Origin: Litorimonas sp046250185
Lineage (GTDB): Bacteria > Pseudomonadota > Alphaproteobacteria > Caulobacterales > Maricaulaceae
Reading direction: 5' to 3' (one strand)
NCBI RefSeq assembly: GCF_046250185.1
Contig: NZ_CP176469.1
Length of the DNA stretch: 64,000 nt
In this document: piece by piece, positions 16,552 through 25,941 of the stretch
Position numbering within the stretch: position 1 is the stretch's first letter
How the letters are laid out: every line of letters starts with the position of its first letter
The notes under the pieces: generated by a model
What the model was told of the DNA's origin: nothing
Database searches by the model: none
What the model saw: the letters and a program-made list of their open reading frames with translations, nothing else
Translations under genes and position numbers: made by a program

Positions 16552-17796
16552 ATGAGCCGCGCGGCCAAGCTATTCGCGCTGGCAGTCCTATGGTTTAGCG
16601 TCCTGACTATGCCTCCACTGGCGCATGCGGGTGGGTTAGGCATTGTCATTTCAGGTGCGCTTTTGGGGCTAGGCGGTTTGGCGATAACACTGTCGTCGCG
16701 GCCAGAGAAGCGGATATCTCCCCCGCTTTGGGTGTGGCTATTTTTGGCCTTTCTGGTCTGGATCAACCTCACGGCTCTCTGGAGTCCTTACGCGGCGGAC
16801 GGCGTTACAAATGCTCACAAGATTGCAGCGACAGGCGTCTTGCTTCTTTTTGTGCCGCAAATTCTGACGCACGTTTCAGCCGATCTCCGTGCCCTCTTGC
16901 GGCGTGTAATCATCACCATTAGTGTGATAGCGGTTGCTGTGATGTTGGTAGATGTCGTGAGTGGCTGGCGTATTTCACTGATGTTTGATCCAGTCTCGCC
17001 AGGGGAGTCTATTCATGCGCAGCGGAGCGATGCGCTGCAAAATGTTGGTCATGGGATTTTCACCTATGGCCAATATGTGCCGCCGCTGATCATGCTTATA
17101 TTATGCACGATGAACCGCCCTTGGAGTTGGTTGGCCGCGACCTCTATGATTGCTCTGACGGCGCTGGCCGGGGTTTTCAACATGCTCGATATTGCGCCCC
17201 TCATGATCTTAATTTCACTCGCTGTGATGGGGCTGGCCTATATCTGGCCCAAGACGATTGTGTCGATTTCACTGCTAACATTCGCAGGTCTTATTCTGGC
17301 CGCGCCGCTGTTTGGGATTGTCTCGCAGCAGGTGCTAAAGATGGACGGCCTGACCCTTCCTGCGTCTTGGGATCACCGGTTTCATATGTGGGCTTATTGC
17401 TGGGAACAGATCCAAACGGCGCCGCTTTGGGGACATGGATTTGATGCGTCGAGGGCGATGCAAGATACGTATTTGGCCAAGACTGGGCAAGAGATGGCTC
17501 TGCTCTCGCTGCACCCGCATAATGCGGGTTTGCAGATTTGGCTTGAAACAGGGCTTGTCGGGGTCTTGCTATTTTGTAGCACGGTTTTGGCGCTTTGGCG
17601 ACCCGCGCATCGCTATGTTAGCACAAAACCAAGAGCGGCAGCGCTCTGCGGTTGGTTGGCCGCGACAGCCATTATAGGCGCGACAACACTGGGCGTTTGG
17701 CAGTTTTGGTGGTGGGGCGTCGTGGGGTACGGCCTTGTTCTCTTACAATTAGTGCCAGCCAAATCCCGCGACACATATCAGTCTGGCGAGACCTAA
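16552..17796 (+). CDS. O-antigen ligase-like (Wzy/WaaL-type) membrane protein
   Basis: A 414-residue polytopic protein with about ten to twelve hydrophobic segments and one large periplasmic loop (about residues 255-330). That loop holds WDHRFHMWAYCWEQIQTAPLWGHGFDASR and a following LHPHNAGLQIWLETG. The His-Asn-Gly/Ala pattern with GxGF is typical of O-antigen ligases and polymerases. It would join a lipid-linked glycan to lipid A-core or polymerise a repeat unit. It begins three bases after thrS and precedes glycosyltransferase genes, supporting an envelope polysaccharide role. Ligase and polymerase cannot be separated by sequence alone. Confidence 0.8.
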   Translation: MSRAAKLFALAVLWFSVLTMPPLAHAGGLGIVISGALLGLGGLAITLSSRPEKRISPPLWVWLFLAFLVWINLTALWSPYAADGVTNAHKIAATGVLLLFVPQILTHVSADLRALLRRVIITISVIAVAVMLVDVVSGWRISLMFDPVSPGESIHAQRSDALQNVGHGIFTYGQYVPPLIMLILCTMNRPWSWLAATSMIALTALAGVFNMLDIAPLMILISLAVMGLAYIWPKTIVSISLLTFAGLILAAPLFGIVSQQVLKMDGLTLPASWDHRFHMWAYCWEQIQTAPLWGHGFDASRAMQDTYLAKTGQEMALLSLHPHNAGLQIWLETGLVGVLLFCSTVLALWRPAHRYVSTKPRAAALCGWLAATAIIGATTLGVWQFWWWGVVGYGLVLLQLVPAKSRDTYQSGET

Positions 17797-17889
17797 CGCG
17801 TCATTCCGCTATAAAATTTTCTTTTGCAATCATGGTTTACGACCTTTATGGACTCTCCACGCGTCAAGTGGGGGCTTGAAGGATTGAAT

Positions 17890-18810
17890 ATGACTGCATC
17901 CGTCACAGCCTTGCCTCTGACCGCTCCCCAAAGGCCCATCAGTGTAATTATGGTCAGCTATATGACGGGCCCAGCCTTGGTCGAGGCGATCCATGCTGTC
18001 TTGGAAGATCGCGATATTCACGAATTGATTGTCGTTGATAATGGTAATACCGAGAGCGCACGCGCGCGATTGGCGCAATTTTTGGTTAGCCGCAACCGCG
18101 TGCGATTTTTACAAGGTCACGGGAATATCGGATTTGGGCGCGGGTGCAATTACGGTGCGTCTTTAGCGACAGGGCATTACCTGCTGTTTTTGAATCCTGA
18201 CGCGATTATAGGTGTAGGGGATGCGAGGCGCTTAGCGCGGGGTGCAACGGGACTGAAGGCACCTTGGATTACGGGCGGGCTTTTGCGGGATGTTGACGGC
18301 GCGGAACAGCGCGGAGCGCGGCGCGGGGCGCTGACGCCTTTGTCAGCCGCGATCAGCTTTACGCCGCTCCACAAACTCCCCATGCTGACTTCCATTCACC
18401 GCGAAGATCAGCCTTTGCCAGCGGGCCCTGTCCCGATGGAAACGGTTAGCGGCGCATTTTTAATGACGGATCGTGCCTCGTTTGAGCAGTTGGGCGGGTT
18501 TGACGAAAACTATTTTCTGCACGTCGAAGATATTGATATTTGCCGCCGCGCGCGACAGGCGGGCGGCGATGTCTATTTTGTGCCAGATGCTTCTGTCATG
18601 CATTACGGCTCGACCAGTCGTGTACCGATGATGAAGATCGAGCGGGAAAAACTCAAAGGCTTCATCCGTTATTTCTCTCACTACCGCAAAGGCCCGATTG
18701 GGAGCGCTATGTCGCGTGTGCTGACATGGCTTGCAACGCCGTTTATGGCGGCGGCTATTCTGGGTCGGGCACTGTTTCTGTCGATCCGATCGGGGGTTCT
18801 GGGGAGGTAA
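17890..18810 (+). CDS. Glycosyltransferase family 2 (rhamnosyltransferase-like)
   Basis: A 306-residue GT-A fold transferase. The nucleotide-sugar site shows ISVIMVSYMTGPALVEAI, then LIVVDNGNTESA, GNIGFGRGCNYG and FLNPDAIIG, the pattern of cell-wall rhamnosyl- and similar transferases. The acceptor-side motif is GFDENYFLHVEDIDICRRARQAGG. The C-terminus has a hydrophobic stretch (about 275-300) that may bind the membrane. ATG 17890 is chosen because AAGGA precedes it by seven bases; upstream in-frame starts lack this. The last 56 bases overlap the 3' end of the convergent GT39 gene. Confidence 0.85.
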   Translation: MTASVTALPLTAPQRPISVIMVSYMTGPALVEAIHAVLEDRDIHELIVVDNGNTESARARLAQFLVSRNRVRFLQGHGNIGFGRGCNYGASLATGHYLLFLNPDAIIGVGDARRLARGATGLKAPWITGGLLRDVDGAEQRGARRGALTPLSAAISFTPLHKLPMLTSIHREDQPLPAGPVPMETVSGAFLMTDRASFEQLGGFDENYFLHVEDIDICRRARQAGGDVYFVPDASVMHYGSTSRVPMMKIEREKLKGFIRYFSHYRKGPIGSAMSRVLTWLATPFMAAAILGRALFLSIRSGVLGR

Positions 18811-20500
18811 CTGTCGGGCAGACGTCGCCTCGTACGGTCACGATTTCGACTTTATCGCCCTTGCTGTAATTAAACCCGCGAACAGGCTCTGACACCTCCA
18901 AGCACACACTGTCTGCGAGGGCGGCGTCTTGTAATTTGACCAGTAAGTCAGGCTGCGCCTCTGATTTTAAGTCCAAGATAATGACGCGCCCCTCGCGGAT
19001 CGCTGCCATATCAATCGGATCAGCCTGCCCCCCTAAACGTAGAGATTTGTTCGTGTAATAGAGCAGGCTAGGCTCGGTATAGGTCGGGGAAATCGTATCG
19101 CCTAAACTGACTGGGTTCAACGTTTGCGCCACACGCTCCGACGTGCGGAACTGATCCAAATTGGGCAGGATATACCCGTAAGCGCCGCAGGACAGGACGA
19201 TGGCGCTCAGCACAGCACTCATGACGGTGAGTTTTGCCTTGCCCACCACCATACCAAAGGCGGCGATGAGAGCGGCGAGGGCACCCACGCCGATGATAGC
19301 GTATGTGATCATTTCCATGTCTGGCGTGCCGTAAATTGTCTGTGCATAGAGCAGTGCGCCAATCAAAGCTGTGGTTGCAACGGCAAAGAGAGCCGCGCTG
19401 ATAAAGCGAGCGACGGGGAAAATCTTGACTTGCATCAGGGTCGCAATCGCCGCCCCAATCATCACGCAAAGCGCGGGAAAGAGCGGCAAGACATAATGCG
19501 GTAGCTTGGTCGGCATGATCTCGATCATAAGCCAAAACGGCACAACCCAAATGAGGCACAGCCGCATAGCTTTGGTCACAGCGCTCATATCGCCTTTGCC
19601 ACTCCGTACAGAACGCACAGCATAAATAGCACCAGGAATAAGGAACAGGCTAGACGGCCACAATGTCAGCCATATCAGGCCAAGGTGATAGCCAGGCGGG
19701 CCAGGGTGTTTTTCTTGCGCACTGACAAGCTTCCCGCCGAAATCATTGCCAAGACTTTCCGTAAAAAACGCCCCATCTGTCGCCATATAAATCGCGATCG
19801 CCCACGGCATCCAGATCAGTAGAAATAGAATGATAGCGGGCCAAAAGAGAAGGGCTTTTGCCCACCCCAATCGCCGCTCCCACACCCATAATCCTAGAAT
19901 GGAAATCACGGCTAAGGCTGGCACGATCGGCCCCTTAATCATGATCCCTGCGCCCAAACCAACCCAAAAAACCCATACCCAGAGGCGTTTGAAACGCGCG
20001 TTCGGATCAGGATGCCTGACATGGGCGAGGGCGGCAAACACCGCGCTGGCGCTGGCGCAGAGCAGGGCATCCGTTTTGGCAATGTGGCCTTCAAACACAA
20101 ATATCAGCGAGATCGCCAAAGCTCCCGCTGCATATAATGCCCCTTGCCGTCCGATCATGCGCACCGCCGCTAAATAAGTCAGCAGCACAGCGAGCAGCCC
20201 TGCAATAACGCTTGGCAAGCGTTGCACCCATATCTGGCGTTTTTCGGGAGAGGAGAGCGTTTTTAGCATGACGGTTTGCGCCCAATACGCTCCTGCGGGC
20301 TTCTTATTCCGCGCTTCGTCTTGGAACCGAATATTCAGCCAGTCACCGCTTTCCGCCATTTGTACGCTGGCTTGGGCGTAGCGGGCTTCGTCGCGATCAA
20401 TGACGGGAATACTGGCAAGGCCTGGTAAGAGCATAATCAGCGTAAGCACAGTTAAGGCAAAGGCGTGCATGCGCCGCTTTGGTAAATGTGTCCCGCTCAT
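18755..20500 (-). CDS. ArnT-like glycosyltransferase family 39 (PMT) membrane enzyme
   Basis: An integral-membrane transferase of 581 residues that uses polyprenyl-phosphate-linked sugars on the periplasmic side. The first loop has VIDRDEARYAQASVQM, the catalytic Asp/Glu signature of ArnT/PMT enzymes, and LNIRFQDEARNKKPAGAYW follows. About eleven hydrophobic segments span residues 10-450, then a soluble C-terminal domain. It may add a sugar to lipid A or another glycan. The nearby GT2 at 20603 resembles a polyprenyl-phosphate sugar synthase and could supply its donor. The Pro/Glu-rich tail is encoded antisense to the neighbouring GT2 end. Confidence 0.85.
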   Translation of the reverse strand: MSGTHLPKRRMHAFALTVLTLIMLLPGLASIPVIDRDEARYAQASVQMAESGDWLNIRFQDEARNKKPAGAYWAQTVMLKTLSSPEKRQIWVQRLPSVIAGLLAVLLTYLAAVRMIGRQGALYAAGALAISLIFVFEGHIAKTDALLCASASAVFAALAHVRHPDPNARFKRLWVWVFWVGLGAGIMIKGPIVPALAVISILGLWVWERRLGWAKALLFWPAIILFLLIWMPWAIAIYMATDGAFFTESLGNDFGGKLVSAQEKHPGPPGYHLGLIWLTLWPSSLFLIPGAIYAVRSVRSGKGDMSAVTKAMRLCLIWVVPFWLMIEIMPTKLPHYVLPLFPALCVMIGAAIATLMQVKIFPVARFISAALFAVATTALIGALLYAQTIYGTPDMEMITYAIIGVGALAALIAAFGMVVGKAKLTVMSAVLSAIVLSCGAYGYILPNLDQFRTSERVAQTLNPVSLGDTISPTYTEPSLLYYTNKSLRLGGQADPIDMAAIREGRVIILDLKSEAQPDLLVKLQDAALADSVCLEVSEPVRGFNYSKGDKVEIVTVRGDVCPTVTSPEPPIGSTETVPDPE

Positions 20501-20602
20501 GCCCCAGCCTTAGCCTATGAGGCGAGTGAGCCAAAGAGTTTTCGTGCGAAGGTAGCCTGAAAAGCGCGTTGCGCGGGCCCGCCCGCTATGCGAATAGGCA
20601 CT

Positions 20603-21340
20603 ATGTCTAAAATCAAATCTCCCGAAATTTCTGTTGTTGTGCCAGCCTTTAATGAGGCGGAAAATGTCGGTAATTTGATGGCTGAGATACACGCGGCGCT
20701 GGACGGGCGGCCGTATGAAGCGATTTTTATCAATGACTGCTCGACCGACAATACGCTGGCGGTCTTGCAAGACTTAAAGACGACATACCCCGCTTTGCGC
20801 GTTCTGGCTCACCGTAAAAATGCAGGGCAGTCGCGCGGCGTGCGCACGGGTGTAATGGCGGCGGCGGCTCCGATTATCGCTACGCTGGACAGTGACGGGC
20901 AGAATGATCCCGCAGATATTCCCGCGCTTTTTGCGCAGCTGACACGCACTGACGCGCCGCAAGCCTTGGCTATGGTCGGCGGGCGTCGGGCCAAACGGAT
21001 TGATAGCATGGCAAAGAAATTTGCCTCCCGTTTTGGCAATGGTATCCGCAAACGCCTCCTGAAAGACGAGGCGGATGATACGGGCTGCGGGTTGAAAGTT
21101 TTCACCCGCGAGGCGTTTTTGCGCCTGCCATATTTTGATCATATCCACCGCTACCTGCCATCGCTCATGCTGCGTGAAGGATATTCTATTGAGTTTTGTG
21201 ATGTGAACCATCGCGCCCGTGAATTTGGCGAGAGTAAATATACAAATTTCGGACGCCTACGTGTATCGATTGCGGATCTGCGCGGGGTGATGTGGCTGAA
21301 TAAGCGCTTTAAAAACCCTGGCGGGTGGGACGAAGTTTAG
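20603..21340 (+). CDS. GT2 glycosyltransferase, polyprenyl-phosphate mannosyl/glucosyl transferase-like
   Basis: A 245-residue GT-A enzyme of the dolichol-phosphate mannose synthase type. It has ISVVVPAFNEAENVGNLM, FINDCSTDNTL, the metal-binding DSDGQNDPADIP (DxD-like) and DDTGCGLKVFTREAFLRLP, followed by HRAREFGESKY. No C-terminal transmembrane pair is present, as in soluble Dpm1-type members. It probably charges undecaprenyl phosphate with a hexose for the divergent GT39 enzyme. I take ATG 20603 because it has a weak AGG upstream; ATG 20588 adds only five residues. The next gene starts 11 bases after its stop. Confidence 0.85.
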   Translation: MSKIKSPEISVVVPAFNEAENVGNLMAEIHAALDGRPYEAIFINDCSTDNTLAVLQDLKTTYPALRVLAHRKNAGQSRGVRTGVMAAAAPIIATLDSDGQNDPADIPALFAQLTRTDAPQALAMVGGRRAKRIDSMAKKFASRFGNGIRKRLLKDEADDTGCGLKVFTREAFLRLPYFDHIHRYLPSLMLREGYSIEFCDVNHRAREFGESKYTNFGRLRVSIADLRGVMWLNKRFKNPGGWDEV

Positions 21341-21351
21341 CGAGCGCGGCG

Positions 21352-22728
21352 ATGGGGCGTCCTTCTAAGCAAGACATGTCACTGGATGATGCCGCGCGAA
21401 TTTTGCGCGCCTCTTACGCAGCGCTGCCGAGCCCTGCTGATATGGACGCGCTGATTAAAGATAGTCAAAACGCAGAGGCGCGCAGGTATTATGATCCGCT
21501 GGAAGATGAGCGTTTGCGCGAAGTTTACGCGAGTTATCTCGGCATGCGCGTTGCGATTTGGCAGATGATCCACGCGCTCCGCCCGCAATATTTAAGCTAC
21601 CAAAAAGGGGCGATGAACGGACGTGAGATACAGGCCTTCGGGATCGCGTTTTGCGGGGCGGAGATCATCGTGCGGACGGGCGAATATCTCATCGATCTGG
21701 CGCGGGAACGCGATATTGTCTGGCAAAAGCTGGACGAGGCCGAGAAACGCTACGGCCTTGCGCGTAAGAGTTTTACGCGGCTCTATCGGCAGCTGACCTC
21801 CGCTTTCCGGATGCACGCATTTTACCAAGCGCGAGATTATTTCGACGCGCACCAAGATGACATTTTGGCGGCTCTGACGGAGAATGGTCTTGGCGAAATC
21901 GCAGAGATTCTCACGACGCTTAACCTGCCCACTGCCTCGCGCGGTGATCACTTGCGGCGCTATCGGCGGTTTCTCAATTTCTCGCTCAGGCGGCGCGGTA
22001 TGTCGACTGGGCGCAAGACGATGTTTGCTTTATTTGAGGCAACGGGCTCCGATATTGCCGAATTAAAAATCCCGTGGATCAAACGCACAGGCGCGCCAAA
22101 ACGTGTGACGCCTGCCGTGGTCGACGCGTTGAAAGCCAAGTTGCAACCGGGTGATGTATTTATCACGCGCCATGACGATGCGATGAGCAATCTCTTTCTT
22201 CCTGGTTTCTGGCCGCACGGAGCCCTGTTTATTGGGACGGCCGATCAACGCCAAAGGCTAGGGATCGAAGATGTGTCTGACGGGTTCCAACATAGCGGCG
22301 ACCAGACGATCAATATCTTAGAGGCCAAGAAAGATGGCGTTCTGCTGCGACCCATAGAGGAAACGCTGCAAGTCGATGCTTTCGTAGTCCTGCGCCCCAA
22401 ATTACCAGACACTGATATTACGCAAGCCATCACCAAGGGGCTGTCGCATGCGGGTAAGCTCTATGACTTTATCTTCGACTTCGGCACGGCGGACCGTATG
22501 GTATGTACTGAAGTCGTCTACCGCGCTTATCACGGCGTTGGCCCCATCGCGTTCGAGCTATCTACCAAGGCAGGACGTAAGTGTCTTTCCGCTGAAGACT
22601 TTCTCAATCAGGCGATCTCGCGAGGTTGGTTTGATCCCGTCATGATTTATGGTGTGCCAGAGGACAAGTTGCTGGGAGGTAGCTTGCCCAAAAGCCTCTT
22701 GCGACAGAGCTTTGAAGCGACGTTCTAG
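21352..22728 (+). CDS. YiiX/YebB-like NlpC/P60-superfamily cysteine hydrolase (C92-type)
   Basis: A 458-residue protein in two parts. The first 270 residues are helical and unrecognised. The C-terminal half has a permuted papain-like fold: LQPGDVFITRHDDAMSN leads to the catalytic-type His in FWPHGALFIG. The nucleophile region comes last in MVCTEVVYRAY, the Cys-Thr-Glu pattern of YiiX/Peptidase_C92. Such enzymes cleave amide or thioester bonds to lipids or peptides. No signal peptide is seen, so a cytoplasmic or peripheral location is inferred. ATG 21352 is chosen; GTG 21325 lies inside the previous gene. It is probably co-transcribed with the GT2 upstream. Confidence 0.72.
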   Translation: MGRPSKQDMSLDDAARILRASYAALPSPADMDALIKDSQNAEARRYYDPLEDERLREVYASYLGMRVAIWQMIHALRPQYLSYQKGAMNGREIQAFGIAFCGAEIIVRTGEYLIDLARERDIVWQKLDEAEKRYGLARKSFTRLYRQLTSAFRMHAFYQARDYFDAHQDDILAALTENGLGEIAEILTTLNLPTASRGDHLRRYRRFLNFSLRRRGMSTGRKTMFALFEATGSDIAELKIPWIKRTGAPKRVTPAVVDALKAKLQPGDVFITRHDDAMSNLFLPGFWPHGALFIGTADQRQRLGIEDVSDGFQHSGDQTINILEAKKDGVLLRPIEETLQVDAFVVLRPKLPDTDITQAITKGLSHAGKLYDFIFDFGTADRMVCTEVVYRAYHGVGPIAFELSTKAGRKCLSAEDFLNQAISRGWFDPVMIYGVPEDKLLGGSLPKSLLRQSFEATF

Positions 22729-22817
22729 GCTCCGATTGAGATAATGATTGACGCCTTGTTAACCTTTTAACAGCCATTTAGCGTTTAGACTTCTTTAAGC
22801 CTTTTGATTCGTGCCGC

Positions 22818-23270
22818 GTGGAGCCGCTCGCCTTGCAATTTTTTACCGTATTTCCGCTAATGATCATCCCTGTGTTGATATACAATGTGGTCGCTTTGGG
22901 AGGGCAAACCTTCTCAACGGTGGAGGCTGTGCGCACGCGATTGGACACGGATTTCATCTCTGTTCCTATGGCAAGCGATACGCTGTGGCACATCACGCCA
23001 GGCCACGCGCTGATTATGCTCTCTCTCCTGATGTTATTTTTTGAATTAATTAAATCGACAGGCATTGGCCGCGCCGCCGTGATGAACCATGCGTTTTCAC
23101 TCATTTTGTTCATCGTCTGCTTGGTCGAGTTTTTGATGTTTCCAGCCTTTGCTACCTCCGTCTTTTTCCTGATCATGTTGATGAGTTTGCTCGATGTTAT
23201 GGCAGGATTTATGGTGACAATCGCCAGCGCCCGCCGCGACTTTGCTGTGGGGGATGGATATGGCGATTGA
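22818..23270 (+). CDS. Conserved-looking hypothetical inner-membrane protein
   Basis: I do not recognise the family. The 150-residue product (GTG start) has four hydrophobic segments at about residues 5-27, 60-80, 87-108 and 112-135, with a polar loop between the first and second and a short charged tail. The coding character is convincing: no competing frame and a codon pattern like its neighbours. A near-consensus CtrA-type site (TTAA-N7-TTAG, 22767-22781) lies 36 bases upstream. It stands between the hydrolase and the EAL protein, with about 120 bases to the latter. Confidence 0.65.
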   Translation: MEPLALQFFTVFPLMIIPVLIYNVVALGGQTFSTVEAVRTRLDTDFISVPMASDTLWHITPGHALIMLSLLMLFFELIKSTGIGRAAVMNHAFSLILFIVCLVEFLMFPAFATSVFFLIMLMSLLDVMAGFMVTIASARRDFAVGDGYGD

Positions 23271-23392
23271 TCTCCCCCAATCGTTGGCACAAACACTCTA
23301 CCGCTCTATAGACTTTCTTAATATCGCACCTATAGGTTGCAATCAAGTCGCTATTGGGCGACACCTAAAGTGCGAAGAAGTGGCGGCTGGGC

Positions 23393-25114
23393 ATGCGTAA
23401 GCAAGACCTGACACGAAACAGTGTGGTGGGACAGGTCACGACCTTGCCCGACCAAAAACGTGCGGAGCGTCTGTTCCGACTGCTCGAAGCGGTGCCGTTT
23501 ACGATCACGCGGGGCCAAAGTCTGCAGTTTGAATATCCGGAGGCAGCAGGACATTTACTGCGCAATCACGTCTCGGAATTGCCAGATAGCAACGTCGCAT
23601 GGATGGACCGTTTGTCGTTCCAAAGCCGCCGTGACCGCCAAGCTGCGCTCAAACGCCTGACATGGGACGGGGCGCAATACCGCCTGAAATATCAGCTAAA
23701 ACTGGATACAGGCGAAAGCGTTTGGATCGAAGAAACGGGTGAGCGGATCGCAGGCCAAGACGCTACGCCCACCGAGATTATCGGCACACTTCGCTACATC
23801 GATCGCGTGCAATCGGAGCTTGAAAAAGCGGCCTATTTAGACCGCTACGACGCCCGCTCAGGCCTGATGAACGAGCGCAGTTTTCGCGACGCGGTTAATC
23901 ACGTCTGTGCCCTGACCAAGCGGCAGAAATCGAGCGCTGCGCTTATTCGATTGCGCGCAACCAATCTGGGCGACATCAATGCGATCTATGGCTACGATAC
24001 GGGGGATCGCTTGATCCGCTTGATAGGCGAAAGGCTCGCAAATCTACTGCGTGCACCAGATCATGTGGCGCGGCTAGAAGGGCCAGATTTTGGGCTGTGT
24101 ATTATCGGGGCAGATGAAAACGGCGCTCATGCTCTGATGTCGCGGCTCAAAGAACCACTTTTGGACACGCCATATGCAACACCACATGGCGGCCTCTATA
24201 TCGAATTCACAGCCAGCGCGACGATTTTGGGCGAGGCAGCTTTTACGGCCACAGATGCTCTGCGGCAAACAGCGGGTCTATACGAAGGCGACGACAATCA
24301 TTTAACTTGGGCGCCGAAGTTCTATGAAAATACACAAGAAATACAGCAGCTTAACCAAAGCAGCCGCGCAGCTCGGGACATATCCCAAGACATTATCGCC
24401 GCGCTGAATGAGCGCCGTATCTCCATCGCTTATCAACCGATCATTGACGCACGGACGCGGGACTTACACCACTATGAATGTCTGTTGCGTCTGCGGCGTG
24501 AAGACGGCGAAATTATCAGCGCGGGCAATATCATCATGGCGGCTGAAAAGCTGGGTTTAATTAATTTGCTTGATCGCCGCGCATTGGAACTGGCTGCAGA
24601 AACCCTACGTACTATGCCCGACATTCACCTCGCATTGAATGTTTCCGCAGCGACTATCAAGGACGAGGCTGCAGTCGAAGATTATCTAACGGCGCTCAAA
24701 TCGCTCGGCCCGATGGCGCAACGCTTAACCTTAGAACTTACCGAGACTGCCGCACTGGACGATCCAGGCCTTGCGAGCTTTTTCTCAGTGGAAACGCGCA
24801 AGTTGGGCTGTGATTTTGCGATCGATGATTTCGGTTCTGGCTACACGACTTTCCGAAACCTTATGGCGATTGAAGCGGACAGTATCAAAATTGACGGTAG
24901 CTATATTCAGGGCATCGCAACGGAGCCGCATAAGGAAACTTTCGTGCGGATGATGGTAGATTTGGCACAGACATTTTCGGTCAAAACTGTCGCGGAAATG
25001 GTTGATAATCGGGCCGATGCAGAATTGCTACGGCGCCTCGGTGTCGACTATTTGCAAGGCTATATGTTCGGATACCCGTCCGCAGCCCCCGCTTGGCGAC
25101 GTCAATCTGCCTAA
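23393..25114 (+). CDS. Degenerate GGDEF plus intact EAL domain protein (cyclic-di-GMP phosphodiesterase)
   Basis: A soluble 573-residue protein. Residues 25-145 resemble a PAS-like sensor ending in the usual linker, 150-310 are a GGDEF domain and 330-565 an EAL domain. The GGDEF signature is degenerate (EGPDF, 229-233), so no cyclase activity is expected. The EAL catalytic set looks complete: Glu362 (ECLLR in place of EALLR), Asn416, Glu448, Asp478-Asp479 (DDFGSGY), Lys499, Glu535 and Gln555. It should hydrolyse c-di-GMP, with the dead GGDEF possibly sensing GTP. In stalked bacteria such enzymes tune motility and holdfast decisions; that role here is inference. Confidence 0.9.
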   Translation: MRKQDLTRNSVVGQVTTLPDQKRAERLFRLLEAVPFTITRGQSLQFEYPEAAGHLLRNHVSELPDSNVAWMDRLSFQSRRDRQAALKRLTWDGAQYRLKYQLKLDTGESVWIEETGERIAGQDATPTEIIGTLRYIDRVQSELEKAAYLDRYDARSGLMNERSFRDAVNHVCALTKRQKSSAALIRLRATNLGDINAIYGYDTGDRLIRLIGERLANLLRAPDHVARLEGPDFGLCIIGADENGAHALMSRLKEPLLDTPYATPHGGLYIEFTASATILGEAAFTATDALRQTAGLYEGDDNHLTWAPKFYENTQEIQQLNQSSRAARDISQDIIAALNERRISIAYQPIIDARTRDLHHYECLLRLRREDGEIISAGNIIMAAEKLGLINLLDRRALELAAETLRTMPDIHLALNVSAATIKDEAAVEDYLTALKSLGPMAQRLTLELTETAALDDPGLASFFSVETRKLGCDFAIDDFGSGYTTFRNLMAIEADSIKIDGSYIQGIATEPHKETFVRMMVDLAQTFSVKTVAEMVDNRADAELLRRLGVDYLQGYMFGYPSAAPAWRRQSA

Positions 25115-25179
25115 GATAATTGCCGCGCCTATCCTCGCTTTCATCTAGTAATTCTCCCAAGCCGCGCTAGACTTCCCTC

Positions 25180-25941
25180 ATGCGCGAGACGGTGATCAGG
25201 CTTGAGACCTTCTACGCCAGCCCCTTGGGTTTGGCGGCGCAATCGGCTGTGAAAGCGCGGCTCTCTACTTTATGGACGAATGTCGCGGGGCATAACATTC
25301 TCGGCTTTGGATATTGTTGGCCCATGCTCAACAGCTACACAAAGACCGCCAATCGTGTTGTCCTCGCCATGCCTGCGGGGCAGGGCGCACTGGCACATGC
25401 GAATCAACGCGGAGTGATGACATGCTTGACAGAAGATGATCGCTTGCCGTTTTCAGATGCCACTTTCGATCATATTCTCTGTGTCCACGCGATTGAGGAA
25501 GCTGCCCATGTGCCGACTTTGCTGCGCGAATTATGGCGCGTGACGCGGCCCGAAGGCCGCATCGTCATTGTCGCCTCTAATCGCGCAGGTTTATGGTCGC
25601 GGTCTGAAAAAGTGCCGTTCGGTTCGGGTCGTCCGTATTCCAAAACCCAACTCCGCGCAGTGCTAACCCAAGCAGGGTTTCAGCCGACTGTCTCGTCCAA
25701 TGCGCTCTACGTGCCCCCCATGACGCGACTGGCTAAACCGCGCATCGCACGCGGGTTTGAACAATTCGGCGAAGTTGTCTGGCCAAGTTTTTCGGGACTA
25801 GTGCTTGTCGAGGCGATCAAGCGTCTTTATGCCGAGCCAGGCAGTGTGGAGCGGGGCCTTGTGCGCCGCCCTAGTTTTGGTGCCAGCCCCGTCGCGAACC
25901 CCGTCGCGAACCCTCTGGGAGATACGCAAAATGAGCGATGA
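25180..25941 (+). CDS. SAM-dependent methyltransferase (class I, Methyltransf_11 type)
   Basis: A 253-residue Rossmann methyltransferase. The glycine-rich SAM loop is NILGFGYCWPML (about 40-51), weaker than the usual GxGxG. The post-motif region FDHILCVHAIEEAAHVPTLLRELWRVTRPEGRIVI is the typical motif II/III block. The C-terminus holds a short repeat, VANPVANP. The substrate is unknown. Its last 11 bases overlap the chorismate mutase start, so the two and tyrC form one operon. This is a frequent arrangement in Caulobacterales by my recollection. Confidence 0.8.
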   Translation: MRETVIRLETFYASPLGLAAQSAVKARLSTLWTNVAGHNILGFGYCWPMLNSYTKTANRVVLAMPAGQGALAHANQRGVMTCLTEDDRLPFSDATFDHILCVHAIEEAAHVPTLLRELWRVTRPEGRIVIVASNRAGLWSRSEKVPFGSGRPYSKTQLRAVLTQAGFQPTVSSNALYVPPMTRLAKPRIARGFEQFGEVVWPSFSGLVLVEAIKRLYAEPGSVERGLVRRPSFGASPVANPVANPLGDTQNER

